Assembly (NCBI RefSeq): GCF_008369915.1
Contig: NZ_VSRN01000001.1
Span: forward strand, 248,001-312,000
From: Dyadobacter sp. UC 10
GTDB lineage: Bacteria; Bacteroidota; Bacteroidia; Cytophagales; Spirosomataceae
DNA: 64,000 nt
Direction: 5' to 3'
Each line of letters opens with the position of its first letter. The first letter of the stretch is position 1. Of this stretch, positions 25,420 to 34,116 are shown in pieces. Under the pieces are notes generated by a model. It made no database searches and had not been told where the DNA came from. It worked only from the letters and a program-made list of their open reading frames with translations. The position numbers and the translations under genes were made by a program.

Positions 25420-26745
25420 TTAAAACTTAAACTTCGTCCAAAAATTAACCTCCCCCGTCGAACTTAATTTTAACAGAATAAGGTAAATACACGCAGGGTA
25501 AAGGTGATGCAGCAGCCTGTCGGCGGATGCACCCAGGTGCCAGCTAAGGTCGTGAGGAGTTGTAAGATATACGACAAAGTACCCGGCCAAAACCAGCGAA
25601 ATGACTGCAAAAGGCGTACTCTTCACAAACGCTGCTTTGTTAATTAAAACAATGATCAGCAGCAACATGACGACCCAGTAATATTGAATTGCAGTAAGTA
25701 CCAAATGCTTTATAATCAGCCAGTACCGACCGGGAGAGGTGATCAGTATAAGCAGCTCCGCACCTCTGTTGGCATGGACCAGATCATTGGCCGGTGCCAG
25801 CACGAGTTTAAAATGCAACAGGATCAGAACAGGAATCAATGCTCCCGCGCAATACCACAGCACTCTCGTCGGCTTGCGCAAATTTTGGCACAGGAATACA
25901 ACTGAAAACACGGCAAAAAACAGCTGTCCTTCATTTTTCACCCACGTCGCGCTTCCTGCGAAAAAGCCCAGCAGTACGAGCATTTTCATATTGCCTCCGG
26001 CAGCTGTTTCCTTATACAAAACAAAGGCAATCAGAATAAATAATGCCAGCAATGTATCGGCGTATTGCGAGGCAGCGAGGTTGATGAATTTGGTATCCAA
26101 TGCGAAAATAGCCAGCGCGCTCGCGGCTGCGAAGACATGTCCAAAGCGGTTCAATGCCAGAAATACCGTCAGTGGAATGGCCAGCAATATCAAATGCGCA
26201 ATGGCGATAGGAGCGAATGGTGAGATCGAATCAACGCCCCTCCAAATGAATGCGATCACCGAAGGCAACATAAGCGGATAGTCCGGATGCGTCACGCTCA
26301 TTTTGTCGGCAAACAAGAACATATTAGTCCAGCTATGCGGGTAAAACAGAAATTTGGCATGCAAATTCCAGATCGCCCAGGCATCCCAGTCACCCCATCT
26401 GTAAACATAATCATTGAACCCAACTGTAAGTGCCAATGCGGCAATCGCCATTAAGAGCATCTTTAACTTGCTGACAGACGGGAAAGCCGGCAGGAATTGT
26501 TTTCGCTTGTCTGCATAATGTGCCCAACTGCTTAGCACACCGGACAAAATAATGCCACCTAATAGCAGGCGATAATCAAAATGAAACAACAGACACAAAT
26601 AATAGAGGTAACCTGTCAGTGAAATGGTCAGTGCAAAAGACAGCGGATAAATGAGGAGGTTTTCCGGGCCGGCTATTCTGCGCAGGAGAAAACTGGTGGT
26701 CAAAAGCAGACTTAACAGAGCTAATAACAGGGGCAAAATCAGCAT
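25420..26745 (-). CDS. Polytopic membrane protein, GT-C glycosyltransferase-like
   Basis: This 441-residue protein has about eleven hydrophobic segments. A loop near residue 115 has YRWGDWDAWAIWNLHAKFLF, and DYPLMLPSVIAF follows, a pattern seen in putative GT-C type glycosyltransferases that use lipid-linked sugars; the acidic residues of GDWDAW would be in the first periplasmic loop, where GT-C enzymes keep their catalytic Asp. Other tracts such as SATWVKNEGQLFF also fit. No experimentally known relative was recognised. It starts 1 bp after the stop of a small protein gene upstream and converges on the AraC gene with 22 bp between. Confidence 0.7.
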   Translation of the reverse strand: MLILPLLLALLSLLLTTSFLLRRIAGPENLLIYPLSFALTISLTGYLYYLCLLFHFDYRLLLGGIILSGVLSSWAHYADKRKQFLPAFPSVSKLKMLLMAIAALALTVGFNDYVYRWGDWDAWAIWNLHAKFLFYPHSWTNMFLFADKMSVTHPDYPLMLPSVIAFIWRGVDSISPFAPIAIAHLILLAIPLTVFLALNRFGHVFAAASALAIFALDTKFINLAASQYADTLLALFILIAFVLYKETAAGGNMKMLVLLGFFAGSATWVKNEGQLFFAVFSVVFLCQNLRKPTRVLWYCAGALIPVLILLHFKLVLAPANDLVHANRGAELLILITSPGRYWLIIKHLVLTAIQYYWVVMLLLIIVLINKAAFVKSTPFAVISLVLAGYFVVYLTTPHDLSWHLGASADRLLHHLYPACIYLILLKLSSTGEVNFWTKFKF

Positions 26746-26746
26746 A

Positions 26747-27121
26747 CTATCGTTTTGGGCGCATTAAAGTATATTTCATCCGGCGATTTGCACCTTGCGC
26801 AATGATTGCATAATCCGTTAATGCAGTCGCTGGAAGCGCCAATTCTTCAAGCAGTAATACAGTATCAGCCCCACTTTCAAGTTGCAGCACAGCAGGCGCC
26901 AGCACCAGCGCAGATTTAAAATACAGCACACCATGTCTGTCAGAAGGCGCGTTGGTTTTGAAGGCGATTTGGGAATCTGGAGAAATATGATTTTCGATGC
27001 CCGCAAAAAGAATGCTCATCGTATCCAGTTCAGTATCGGCTTTCTCCGAACCGAGCTTCCTGTAATTTTTAAAAGTTATCCAGCACAAATAGAAGATCAC
27101 CAGGATAACTGCTTTTTTCAT
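26747..27121 (-). CDS. Hypothetical membrane-anchored small protein
   Basis: The start at 27121 gives MKKAVILVIFYLCWITF, a membrane anchor or signal sequence; an in-frame Met 13 codons earlier seems less likely. The 124-residue product has a predicted extracytoplasmic domain with DTMSILFAGIENHISPDSQIAF and HGVLYFKSALVLAPAVLQ, and ends in a basic tail. No family was recognised. The stop lies 1 bp before the start of the GT-C-like gene, so the two are almost certainly translated together and may form a complex. Confidence 0.65.
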   Translation of the reverse strand: MKKAVILVIFYLCWITFKNYRKLGSEKADTELDTMSILFAGIENHISPDSQIAFKTNAPSDRHGVLYFKSALVLAPAVLQLESGADTVLLLEELALPATALTDYAIIAQGANRRMKYTLMRPKR

Positions 27122-27185
27122 TGCGGAATCTTTTATTTGAAAGTTCCCGCGAAGATACAAATGGAAACTTTGATTGATAGCACAG

Positions 27186-27656
27186 TTACTGTCCGGCCTT
27201 CAATCGGTCAATAAACATAATCGCACGGTCTATACGTACCTGCACCGACTTGGCCCCGGCAATGTAATATATCATAGCGCGTTGCTTACTGGGCAGGGAC
27301 TCATAGAATAACCGCTTCCCTGCTTCGTCGATTTCCAGCAATTCTTTCAGCTCCTCCGGCATATCCCGGCCAAATTCACTTTCATCCTTCCAGACTTTTG
27401 CAGACAATTTCTGGCCGAGCACAAACTTACCTTCCTGGCGGATAGGCGTACCGATATTGATGTAAAAACCGCCTCCACCCCTCGGCCGGATCGCGCATTG
27501 AAACTCGACTTTCCCGTTCAAAAGACAACGCACGCGGGCAGGTTTCCGGCCTTCGACAAACTGCGCGGCGACTTCATCGGGTACTATCATATAAAATTCG
27601 CCTCCCTTTTTAGGAAGGCGATCGAGTGTAGATTCGAAATGAATAATCTCCTGCAT
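27186..27656 (-). CDS. YdeI/OmpD-associated family protein with DUF1905 domain
   Basis: The 156-residue protein has an N-terminal DUF1905 barrel (about 1-95; FYMIVPDEVAAQF, ARVRCLLNGKVEFQCAIRPRGGGGFYINIGTPIR) followed by a YdeI-like helical segment (MPEELKELLEIDEAGKRLFYESLPSKQRAMIYYIAGAKS). Members are small cytosolic proteins of unknown biochemical role. It stands between the small membrane protein gene and the DUF1080 gene, with 64 and 16 bp gaps, and may be cotranscribed with the latter. Confidence 0.85.
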   Translation of the reverse strand: MQEIIHFESTLDRLPKKGGEFYMIVPDEVAAQFVEGRKPARVRCLLNGKVEFQCAIRPRGGGGFYINIGTPIRQEGKFVLGQKLSAKVWKDESEFGRDMPEELKELLEIDEAGKRLFYESLPSKQRAMIYYIAGAKSVQVRIDRAIMFIDRLKAGQ

Positions 27657-27672
27657 TACCGGAATCGTGTAT

Positions 27673-28311
27673 TTATTCGGTCAAAGGCTTGACCATTATA
27701 TCTTTATAAAAAACAACACTTTTGGGATCGTGCGCCTGCAATGCAAAGGTACCTGACTTGAGGAATCTGTTTTTCATATCCCCTTCCCGCTTGTCAACGT
27801 CAGTTTCCTCATAATCGACCACCACTTTATCATTGATTTTTATGGTAATATGCTTTCCCTCCACCTTGATATATTCCGTATACCATTCATCGTCTTTTAC
27901 ATAAGTTTCCTTGACGTCCACCACATTGTACAAACTGCCGGTGCGCTTGTAATCGGTATGCGATTGGTTTACCTGGATTTCATAACCTTGTGAAGGCCAG
28001 CCATCTTCCTGGTATGTTGTATGTACAAAAATGCCGGAATTGGAGCCTTTTGTCGTTTTGACAGTCGCCTTGAACTCGAAGTTTTTGAACATATGGTTTT
28101 TGACCGGCCCTTCATAAAACAAATGCGCGCGTGGGCCGGCCACCTTGATAGTCCCATCAACAACCGTGAATGAGGCGGCATTAGCACCGACCTTCCAGCC
28201 GTCGAAATTTTTGCCGTTGAAGAGAGATATCCAGCCGTCCTGGGCGTGGGATGTGATGCCGATGAGCAGGAAAATAAGTGCGAATGCCGCCGATGTAATT
28301 CTTTTTTGCAT
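27673..28311 (-). CDS. Secreted DUF1080 (3-keto-disaccharide hydrolase-like) protein
   Basis: The 212-residue protein has a signal peptide (MQKRITSAAFALIFLLIGITSHAQ) and one DUF1080 beta-jelly-roll domain: GWISLFNGKNFDGWKVG, NFEFKATVKTTKGSNSGIFVHTTYQ, GYEIQVNQSH and DEWYTEYIKVEGKHITIKINDKVVVDYEE. DUF1080 proteins are concanavalin-like folds; some hydrolyse 3-keto-glucosides, others are only known by fold. No GFO/IDH oxidoreductase lies nearby, which weakens a specific role here. Confidence 0.87.
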   Translation of the reverse strand: MQKRITSAAFALIFLLIGITSHAQDGWISLFNGKNFDGWKVGANAASFTVVDGTIKVAGPRAHLFYEGPVKNHMFKNFEFKATVKTTKGSNSGIFVHTTYQEDGWPSQGYEIQVNQSHTDYKRTGSLYNVVDVKETYVKDDEWYTEYIKVEGKHITIKINDKVVVDYEETDVDKREGDMKNRFLKSGTFALQAHDPKSVVFYKDIMVKPLTE

Positions 28312-28601
28312 GTGTTTTAATGTTTATGACCAGGAATAATTACCGACAAATATTTACAAGAAGGAAAGTTGATTAACGCTTGAAAACTACTGATTTGAAC
28401 ACTATATAAATCCCTTCCCTCCAAAGTAGTCAGCCCTCATCTTTGTTACCGCAAACCCGGAATTCTTCAACCTTACATAAGGGGTTAAGTCTGACACGAC
28501 AATACGTTTTTTGTTGCCTGATACAGGACGGTACAGGATAACTTACTTAGCTGCCAATACTAACATTGACAGACTAAGTATTACAATTTCAAGAATACCC
28601 C

Positions 28602-29249
28602 ATGAGGAAGCCCACACCCGTGCCCGAAGATGAGCTGCATTTGGGCGAACTTTGGAACCGATTTCGTCAGAATGATGAACGTGCTTTTGACGAGCTCGCC
28701 AAGCGGCGCTACCGGCTGCTGTTCAATTACGCCACCAAATTCACCAAGGATACGGAGCTGATCAAAGACTGCATCCAGGATCTGTTTCTGGAATTATGGT
28801 ATCGCCGGGCCCGCCTTACAGACACGTCTTACGTTACGGTTTACCTGATTTGCGCATTGCGAAACAACCTGTTGCGGAAGCTGAAAGTGAACACCCGCCT
28901 CGACGATTCGGCTGACATTGCCGCCAGTTGTGAAGGATTAACGGATAATCTGACGGTTGAAACCCTGCTGATCAGCTCCGAATCCATTTCGCAAAAAGAG
29001 CGCGAGATCCGCAATGCGATCAACCGCCTGCCGAAACGCCAGCAAGAAGTGATTTTTCTTAAGTTTTATGAAGGTTTGTCCAACGAAGAGATCGCCCAGG
29101 TGATGAAGATCGAACCACAAACCGTTTCCAATTTCATTTACCGGGCGATCGGTCAGCTGAAAAGCGGCCTGCCTTCTTTTTCTCAGATCATTCCTCAATT
29201 AATTTTTCTGTTTTTCAGCGAGGCCTTGCTTGACGCACTTCATTCATAG
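28602..29249 (+). CDS. ECF sigma factor (FecI-like, SusCD-associated)
   Basis: The 215-residue protein has region 2 (about 20-85; LWNRFRQNDERAFDELAKR, KDCIQDLFLELWYRR) and region 4 (about 140-195; RQQEVIFLKFYEGLSNEEIAQVMKIEPQTVSNFIYRAI) of extracytoplasmic-function sigma factors and no other domain. It is followed by a FecR anti-sigma gene and a SusC with a signalling STN domain, the classic trans-envelope relay in Bacteroidota: substrate binding by SusC passes through FecR to release this sigma, which transcribes the susC operon. The 290 bp before it show no gene and no convincing promoter. Confidence 0.93.
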   Translation: MRKPTPVPEDELHLGELWNRFRQNDERAFDELAKRRYRLLFNYATKFTKDTELIKDCIQDLFLELWYRRARLTDTSYVTVYLICALRNNLLRKLKVNTRLDDSADIAASCEGLTDNLTVETLLISSESISQKEREIRNAINRLPKRQQEVIFLKFYEGLSNEEIAQVMKIEPQTVSNFIYRAIGQLKSGLPSFSQIIPQLIFLFFSEALLDALHS

Positions 29250-29382
29250 TCAACATCTTAATCGTAGATACTTTTCTTTGCTCTTTTTAAAATAAAATTA
29301 TTCCTAAAATTTATCTCATAAAAAGGGTATCCGTTTCTCAGGACGTACTATTTCATAATATACAGTCCAATGAAAACGGAAA

Positions 29383-30504
29383 ATGCAGGATTACGCACGA
29401 TACGACATTAAAGATTTCCTGGCCGACGAGGCGTTTTGCAGGTGGGTGCTCCATCAAAAGCCTGCGGATAATGCTTTTTGGGAAAACTGGGTCCGTAACA
29501 ACCCCGATCGTGCGGGTATTGTAACCGCTGCGAAAGAACTGATCTCGGAAATCCATCATGCACAGGATTACCTGAGCGAGGAAGAGCTCCAACTTGAATT
29601 GCAGCGCCTGTCTGCCGCAAGGAAATCAGCCACCGAAGAATTGGAATACACGAAGCCTTCCGCAAATTGGTTCGACCTGAACAGGTTCGGTCGCTTTTCG
29701 CTGGCATTTGGCGTCTTCACCTGCCTTATTGTTCTGGTTTATTTTTATACAAATTCCCCTGTCAAAACAGAGCTCCCGCAGGTCAGTCAGGAATCGTTGA
29801 AGGATAAACAAGATGAACAATGGATTGAAGTAACTAATAATCAAACCAATACAAAATACATCGCATTGCCCGATGGTAGTTCTGTAAGACTTTCGCCAAA
29901 AAGCAAGCTTAGCTATCCGGCCAGTTTTGTAAAAAAAGAACGCGAAGTCTTATTAAATGGCGAGGCGTTTTTTGATGTGACCAAAAATCCTGAAAGTCCA
30001 TTTAAAGTATTCACGAGCGACGTGGTAACTACTGTTTTGGGTACCAGTTTCACTGTAAAGGCTTTTGATCAAGATAAAGATGTGCGGGTTGTGGTGAAAA
30101 CAGGAAAGGTGACGGTGTCGGCAAATGCGCGGCAGAATAAAACAGCGGAAGCAGAAAAGAACGAGCTCGTCCTGTTGCCGAACCAGCAGGTCGTATACCA
30201 TCGCGACGATCAGAAAATGAAGCGGTCGCTGATCGAAAACCCTTCGCAGGTTGGCCCGGCAGACATTGCAAGCCAGAGCCTGGTTTTTGAAAATGCGCCG
30301 GTTGCCAGGGTTTTTGAATCGCTGGAAAAACGATATGAAGTCCAGATCATTTACGATGCCGACCTGATGGCAGGCTGCCAGCTTACCGCAGAGCTTGGTC
30401 AGGAGCCATTATTTGAAAAACTCGGCATGATCTGCAAGGCCATACAAGCGCGCTATGAACTGATCGACGGGCAGATCGTGATTCACGGAAGCTCTTGCAA
30501 GTAG
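29383..30504 (+). CDS. FecR family anti-sigma factor
   Basis: The 373-residue inner-membrane protein has an N-terminal cytoplasmic part that holds the sigma factor (about 1-105, with CRWVLHQKPADNAFWENWV), one membrane helix (about 106-126; FSLAFGVFTCLIVLVYFY), a periplasmic FecR domain (about 140-260; YIALPDGSSVRLSPKSKLSYP, LLNGEAFFDVTKNPESPFKVF, VVTTVLGTSFTVKAF) and a C-terminal DUF4974 domain (about 285-370; LVFENAPVARVFESLEKRYEVQIIYD), which contacts the STN domain of SusC. It follows the sigma gene after 133 bp. Confidence 0.93.
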   Translation: MQDYARYDIKDFLADEAFCRWVLHQKPADNAFWENWVRNNPDRAGIVTAAKELISEIHHAQDYLSEEELQLELQRLSAARKSATEELEYTKPSANWFDLNRFGRFSLAFGVFTCLIVLVYFYTNSPVKTELPQVSQESLKDKQDEQWIEVTNNQTNTKYIALPDGSSVRLSPKSKLSYPASFVKKEREVLLNGEAFFDVTKNPESPFKVFTSDVVTTVLGTSFTVKAFDQDKDVRVVVKTGKVTVSANARQNKTAEAEKNELVLLPNQQVVYHRDDQKMKRSLIENPSQVGPADIASQSLVFENAPVARVFESLEKRYEVQIIYDADLMAGCQLTAELGQEPLFEKLGMICKAIQARYELIDGQIVIHGSSCK

Positions 30505-30640
30505 CTATTATACTATCCTAAACCCTTAAAAAGAATTTCATGAGCCAGTCCAGCCATCCACCCTGAGCTAAAATGAACAAGCCGAAGATGCTGTAACATC
30601 CCCGGCCTGCCTTTTCCCCTTTCTTAATTCTCATTAATAA

Positions 30641-30660
30641 TCCGGTTCGCCAAAACCGGA
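30641..30660 (+). promoter_or_regulatory. Small hairpin in the susC leader
   Basis: TCCGGTT (30641-30647) and AACCGGA (30654-30660) form a perfect 7-bp stem with a 6-nt loop, 50 bp before the susC start. There is no directly adjacent T-run. The 206-bp gap between fecR and susC should also hold the sigma-dependent promoter, whose consensus I cannot recognise. Confidence 0.35.
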
Positions 30661-30710
30661 AGCAGGGGATTTTTGTACCTCTTTTTCCAAAAAAGCATAC
30701 TCACAAATCT

Positions 30711-33700
30711 ATGAAAATTAGTACGAAACCGATCAGGATTTTCCTCAAAATCATGCGCATGTCAATCTATCAGCTGATCCTGTCTGTCCTTTGCACATCG
30801 TTGGTTGTGGCCAACGACAGCCGGGCGCAGGAGTTACTGAACCGCCGGATTTCACTGGATCTGGATGATCAGACAATAAGTGTGGCACTCCGTCAGATCA
30901 GCCGCCAGGCTTCCGTGCGGTTCATGTACAGCCCGCAGCTGATCCCTGCTGAGAGCAAAGTAACGTTACATGTTCAGAATGAGCCGCTTAATATAGTTCT
31001 GGAATCGCTTTTCAAGCCTTTGAATATTAGTTACGAAGTCTCAGGCAACCAGCTTGTGCTCAGCATGGGAGCCGACCAAAAACCCCTGAGTCCCCAGCCA
31101 GCGGAAGAGCAAAAACCGGTGGACAAGACCATTAAGGGATCCGTCAAAGATGAAAAAGGAGCGCCCCTGCCCGGTGTGAGCATTGTGGTAAAAGGAACCC
31201 AGCGCGGCTCACTGAGCGATACGGACGGAAGCTTTGAGGTCAGCATTCCCGACGGTGAGCACACGGTCATCTTCTCATTTGTGGGTTACCTGAGCCAGGA
31301 GATCCCGGTAGGAAGCCAGAGCACGATGGAGATTATATTGAAGGACGATTTGAAAGCATTACAGGAAGTGGTCGTCGTCGGTTACGGAACGCAGAAAAAG
31401 GTTAACCTGACCGGCTCGGTTGCCTCTGTGGAGGGCGAAGAACTTTTGAAAACACCGGCTACCAACATCACCAATTCGCTGGTAGGAAGGCTTCCGGGCC
31501 TTATTGCCGTGAATGGAAATGGAAAGCCCGGCGCGGGATCATCTATTTCCATCCGCGGGGCGAGCACATTTGGTGATAACAGCGCATTGATCGTCGTCGA
31601 CGGCATAGTGCGGACTTTTGACCAAATCGATCCCAACGAAGTTGAAACCATTTCGATACTGAAAGACGCTTCGGCGACCGCGGTTTACGGTTCGAGAGCG
31701 GCCAACGGGGTAATACTGGTTACAACCAAACGCGGCGCGACGGGCAAGCCGACATTCAATTACAACGGCTTTGCCGGTTTCCAGCAGCCGACCCAATATC
31801 CCAAAGTCATGAATGCCTACGAATATGCAACCACTAAAAACAAAGCGGTGCAGAACCTCGGCAAACCGATCCAGTATTCTGATCAGCAGTTAGAGGATAT
31901 TCGCACGGGCGTGCTTCCGGAATATGACTGGTATGGCAACACTTTGAAAAAACAATCTTTCCAGACGCAGCAAAACCTGAGCGTGAGCGGCGGCTCCGAT
32001 GCGATCCGCTACTTTCTTTCGCTGGGATACCTGGATCAGGACGGAATGTATGACCGCATTAATTTTCAGCGCTATTCCATCCGGACTAATGTGGACGCCA
32101 AAATCAATAAAAACCTGACGATTTCGGCCGACATTGACGCCAGTGCCAGAAATACCAACCAAAGCGCCTACGCGCCCGAGTCCATTTTCGACGACATTGT
32201 GGCCGCTTATCCGCTCGATAAAGCATATAATCCCGACGGGACCATTTTTTACACCCGCGAGCAGCATCCGGTTGAAGAGATTAAAACCGGCTATAACCGC
32301 ATGCGCAACAATATCCTGCAGGCCACATTGACGGTCAAGCACGAACTGCCGTTTATCAAAGGCCTTTCTGTTTTGGGACGCGCCTCTTTTGGCCGGGAAT
32401 ATGCCAATAACAAGCACTATAATGTTCCCATTTTCATGAACCGCCAGGACGCAGACGGTAATACGCTGGAAATATATCCCTATGGCGGCTGGAATGGTAA
32501 AACCGCATTAACGCAGTCATTCAGCGAGTACAATACAACCACATTGAATGCTTCGCTGAACTATTCCCGCAGCTTTGGCCAGCACGAATGGGGCGGCTTG
32601 CTGTTGTTTGAGCAGCTCGATGCGAAAGGCAATAACTTTTATGGTTTCCGCACCAATTTCCCTGCCCAGGGACTGGATGAATTTTTCTACGGTGGTGAAA
32701 GTCAGAAAGATGCCAATGGCGGCTCATTCACAGACGGTCGCCGCGGCGCGATTGCGCGGGTTAATTATAGTTACCAGCAACGCTATCTTCTGGAGGCTTC
32801 TTTCAGAAGGGACGGCTCTGTGGCTTTTCCAGCTTCAAAAAAATATGGTTTTTTCCCGGCGGTATCTGCAGGCTGGCGCATTTTGGAAGAACCTTTCCTG
32901 AAAGACATAGCGGCTCTAAGATTTCTCGACAACCTGAAATTGCGCGCTTCCTACGGTGTGGTAGGCAACGACCGCAATGTGTACACAGGCTATTTATTGA
33001 GAAATCCTACATTCCAGTATTCGCAGGTATACAATCCTTCGGGAACCATTGTATCAGGCACGGAAGGCCTTTCCACCATTGCGCCGGGCATTTTGCCTAA
33101 TCCCAATGTGACCTGGGAAACGGCTTCGGTTTCGGATGTCGGCCTGGAAGGCTCGCTCTGGAAAGGGAAACTCCAGTTTGAAATAGATCTTTTTTACAAA
33201 AGAACTTCCAACATCCTCCGCACGCGTATCCGCTCTATTCCGGGCACGTTGGGCGCGCAGCTACCGGCTGAAAACTACGCAAAAGTCGATAACAAGGGTA
33301 TCGAGTTTATGCTGAACTACCAGAACAGCTATCAGGCTTTCAAATATTTCGTAAAGCTCAACGGAAGCTTCTCGCAAAGCAAGGTGATCACCCTGGATGA
33401 GCCTGCTAACACGCCGGACTATCTGCTGCAAACCGGCCGGCCGCTGGGTTTTCTCACGGGTTATAAGGCACTGGGCTTTTTCCAGACCGACGAAGAAGTG
33501 ACTGCTTACCTGCCGCAGTTTAACGGAGGACAAAAAGCGGGTGATGTGAAATATGCGGATATCAACGGCGACCAGAAAGTGGATGCTAATGACCTGACTA
33601 TCATCTCGATGGACAACAATGTTCCGAAAGTGATCGGCGGGTTGTCATTCGGAGGTTCGTTGAAAGGCTTTGATTTGAATGTCCTCTTCCAGGCAGCCGG

Positions 33701-34097
33701 GCGCGTGCGGCAGGTACTTTACGGCGCTGCCAGGGACTTTTTCCAGGGAGGTACGCGCAATACTTACGTGGACTTGCTCGATCACTGGTCGCCCGAAAAT
33801 CCGGATGCATTGTATCCAAGACCGTGGGAAGGCCCTCATCCTAACAACTCCCTGACTTCCAGCCTGTATCTGAGAAATGCCAGCTATATCCGGTTAAGGT
33901 CCATTGATTTTGGGTACACGCTGCCTTCGGATCTGGTCAAAAAGATCGGTGTGCGTAATGTGCGGGTTTATTTCTCGGGAGCCAATCTTTTCGTTTGGTC
34001 GAAAATGAAAATATTTGATCCTGAGGTCGAGAACGCGACGGGCACTTACTACCCGCAGCAGCGCACGCTGAACCTGGGTTTAAACCTTACTTTTTAA
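30711..34097 (+). CDS. SusC/RagA TonB-linked outer-membrane transporter with STN signalling domain
   Basis: This 1128-residue protein has a long signal region ending at SRAQ (about residue 40), then a secretin/TonB short N-terminal (STN) domain (about 47-115; ISLDLDDQTISVALRQISRQ, PLNIVLESLFKPLNISYEV) that passes the substrate signal to FecR, a carboxypeptidase-like domain (IKGSVKDEKGAPLPGVSIVV), the plug (VVVVGYGTQKKVNLTGSV; SIRGASTFGDNSALIVVDGI) and a barrel ending in LNLGLNLTF. Substrate unknown; the downstream esterase and dehydrogenase-like genes suggest a plant or microbial glycan. Confidence 0.95.
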   Translation: MKISTKPIRIFLKIMRMSIYQLILSVLCTSLVVANDSRAQELLNRRISLDLDDQTISVALRQISRQASVRFMYSPQLIPAESKVTLHVQNEPLNIVLESLFKPLNISYEVSGNQLVLSMGADQKPLSPQPAEEQKPVDKTIKGSVKDEKGAPLPGVSIVVKGTQRGSLSDTDGSFEVSIPDGEHTVIFSFVGYLSQEIPVGSQSTMEIILKDDLKALQEVVVVGYGTQKKVNLTGSVASVEGEELLKTPATNITNSLVGRLPGLIAVNGNGKPGAGSSISIRGASTFGDNSALIVVDGIVRTFDQIDPNEVETISILKDASATAVYGSRAANGVILVTTKRGATGKPTFNYNGFAGFQQPTQYPKVMNAYEYATTKNKAVQNLGKPIQYSDQQLEDIRTGVLPEYDWYGNTLKKQSFQTQQNLSVSGGSDAIRYFLSLGYLDQDGMYDRINFQRYSIRTNVDAKINKNLTISADIDASARNTNQSAYAPESIFDDIVAAYPLDKAYNPDGTIFYTREQHPVEEIKTGYNRMRNNILQATLTVKHELPFIKGLSVLGRASFGREYANNKHYNVPIFMNRQDADGNTLEIYPYGGWNGKTALTQSFSEYNTTTLNASLNYSRSFGQHEWGGLLLFEQLDAKGNNFYGFRTNFPAQGLDEFFYGGESQKDANGGSFTDGRRGAIARVNYSYQQRYLLEASFRRDGSVAFPASKKYGFFPAVSAGWRILEEPFLKDIAALRFLDNLKLRASYGVVGNDRNVYTGYLLRNPTFQYSQVYNPSGTIVSGTEGLSTIAPGILPNPNVTWETASVSDVGLEGSLWKGKLQFEIDLFYKRTSNILRTRIRSIPGTLGAQLPAENYAKVDNKGIEFMLNYQNSYQAFKYFVKLNGSFSQSKVITLDEPANTPDYLLQTGRPLGFLTGYKALGFFQTDEEVTAYLPQFNGGQKAGDVKYADINGDQKVDANDLTIISMDNNVPKVIGGLSFGGSLKGFDLNVLFQAAGRVRQVLYGAARDFFQGGTRNTYVDLLDHWSPENPDALYPRPWEGPHPNNSLTSSLYLRNASYIRLRSIDFGYTLPSDLVKKIGVRNVRVYFSGANLFVWSKMKIFDPEVENATGTYYPQQRTLNLGLNLTF

Positions 34098-34116
34098 TCA
34101 GTTAATGTTTTCAGTC

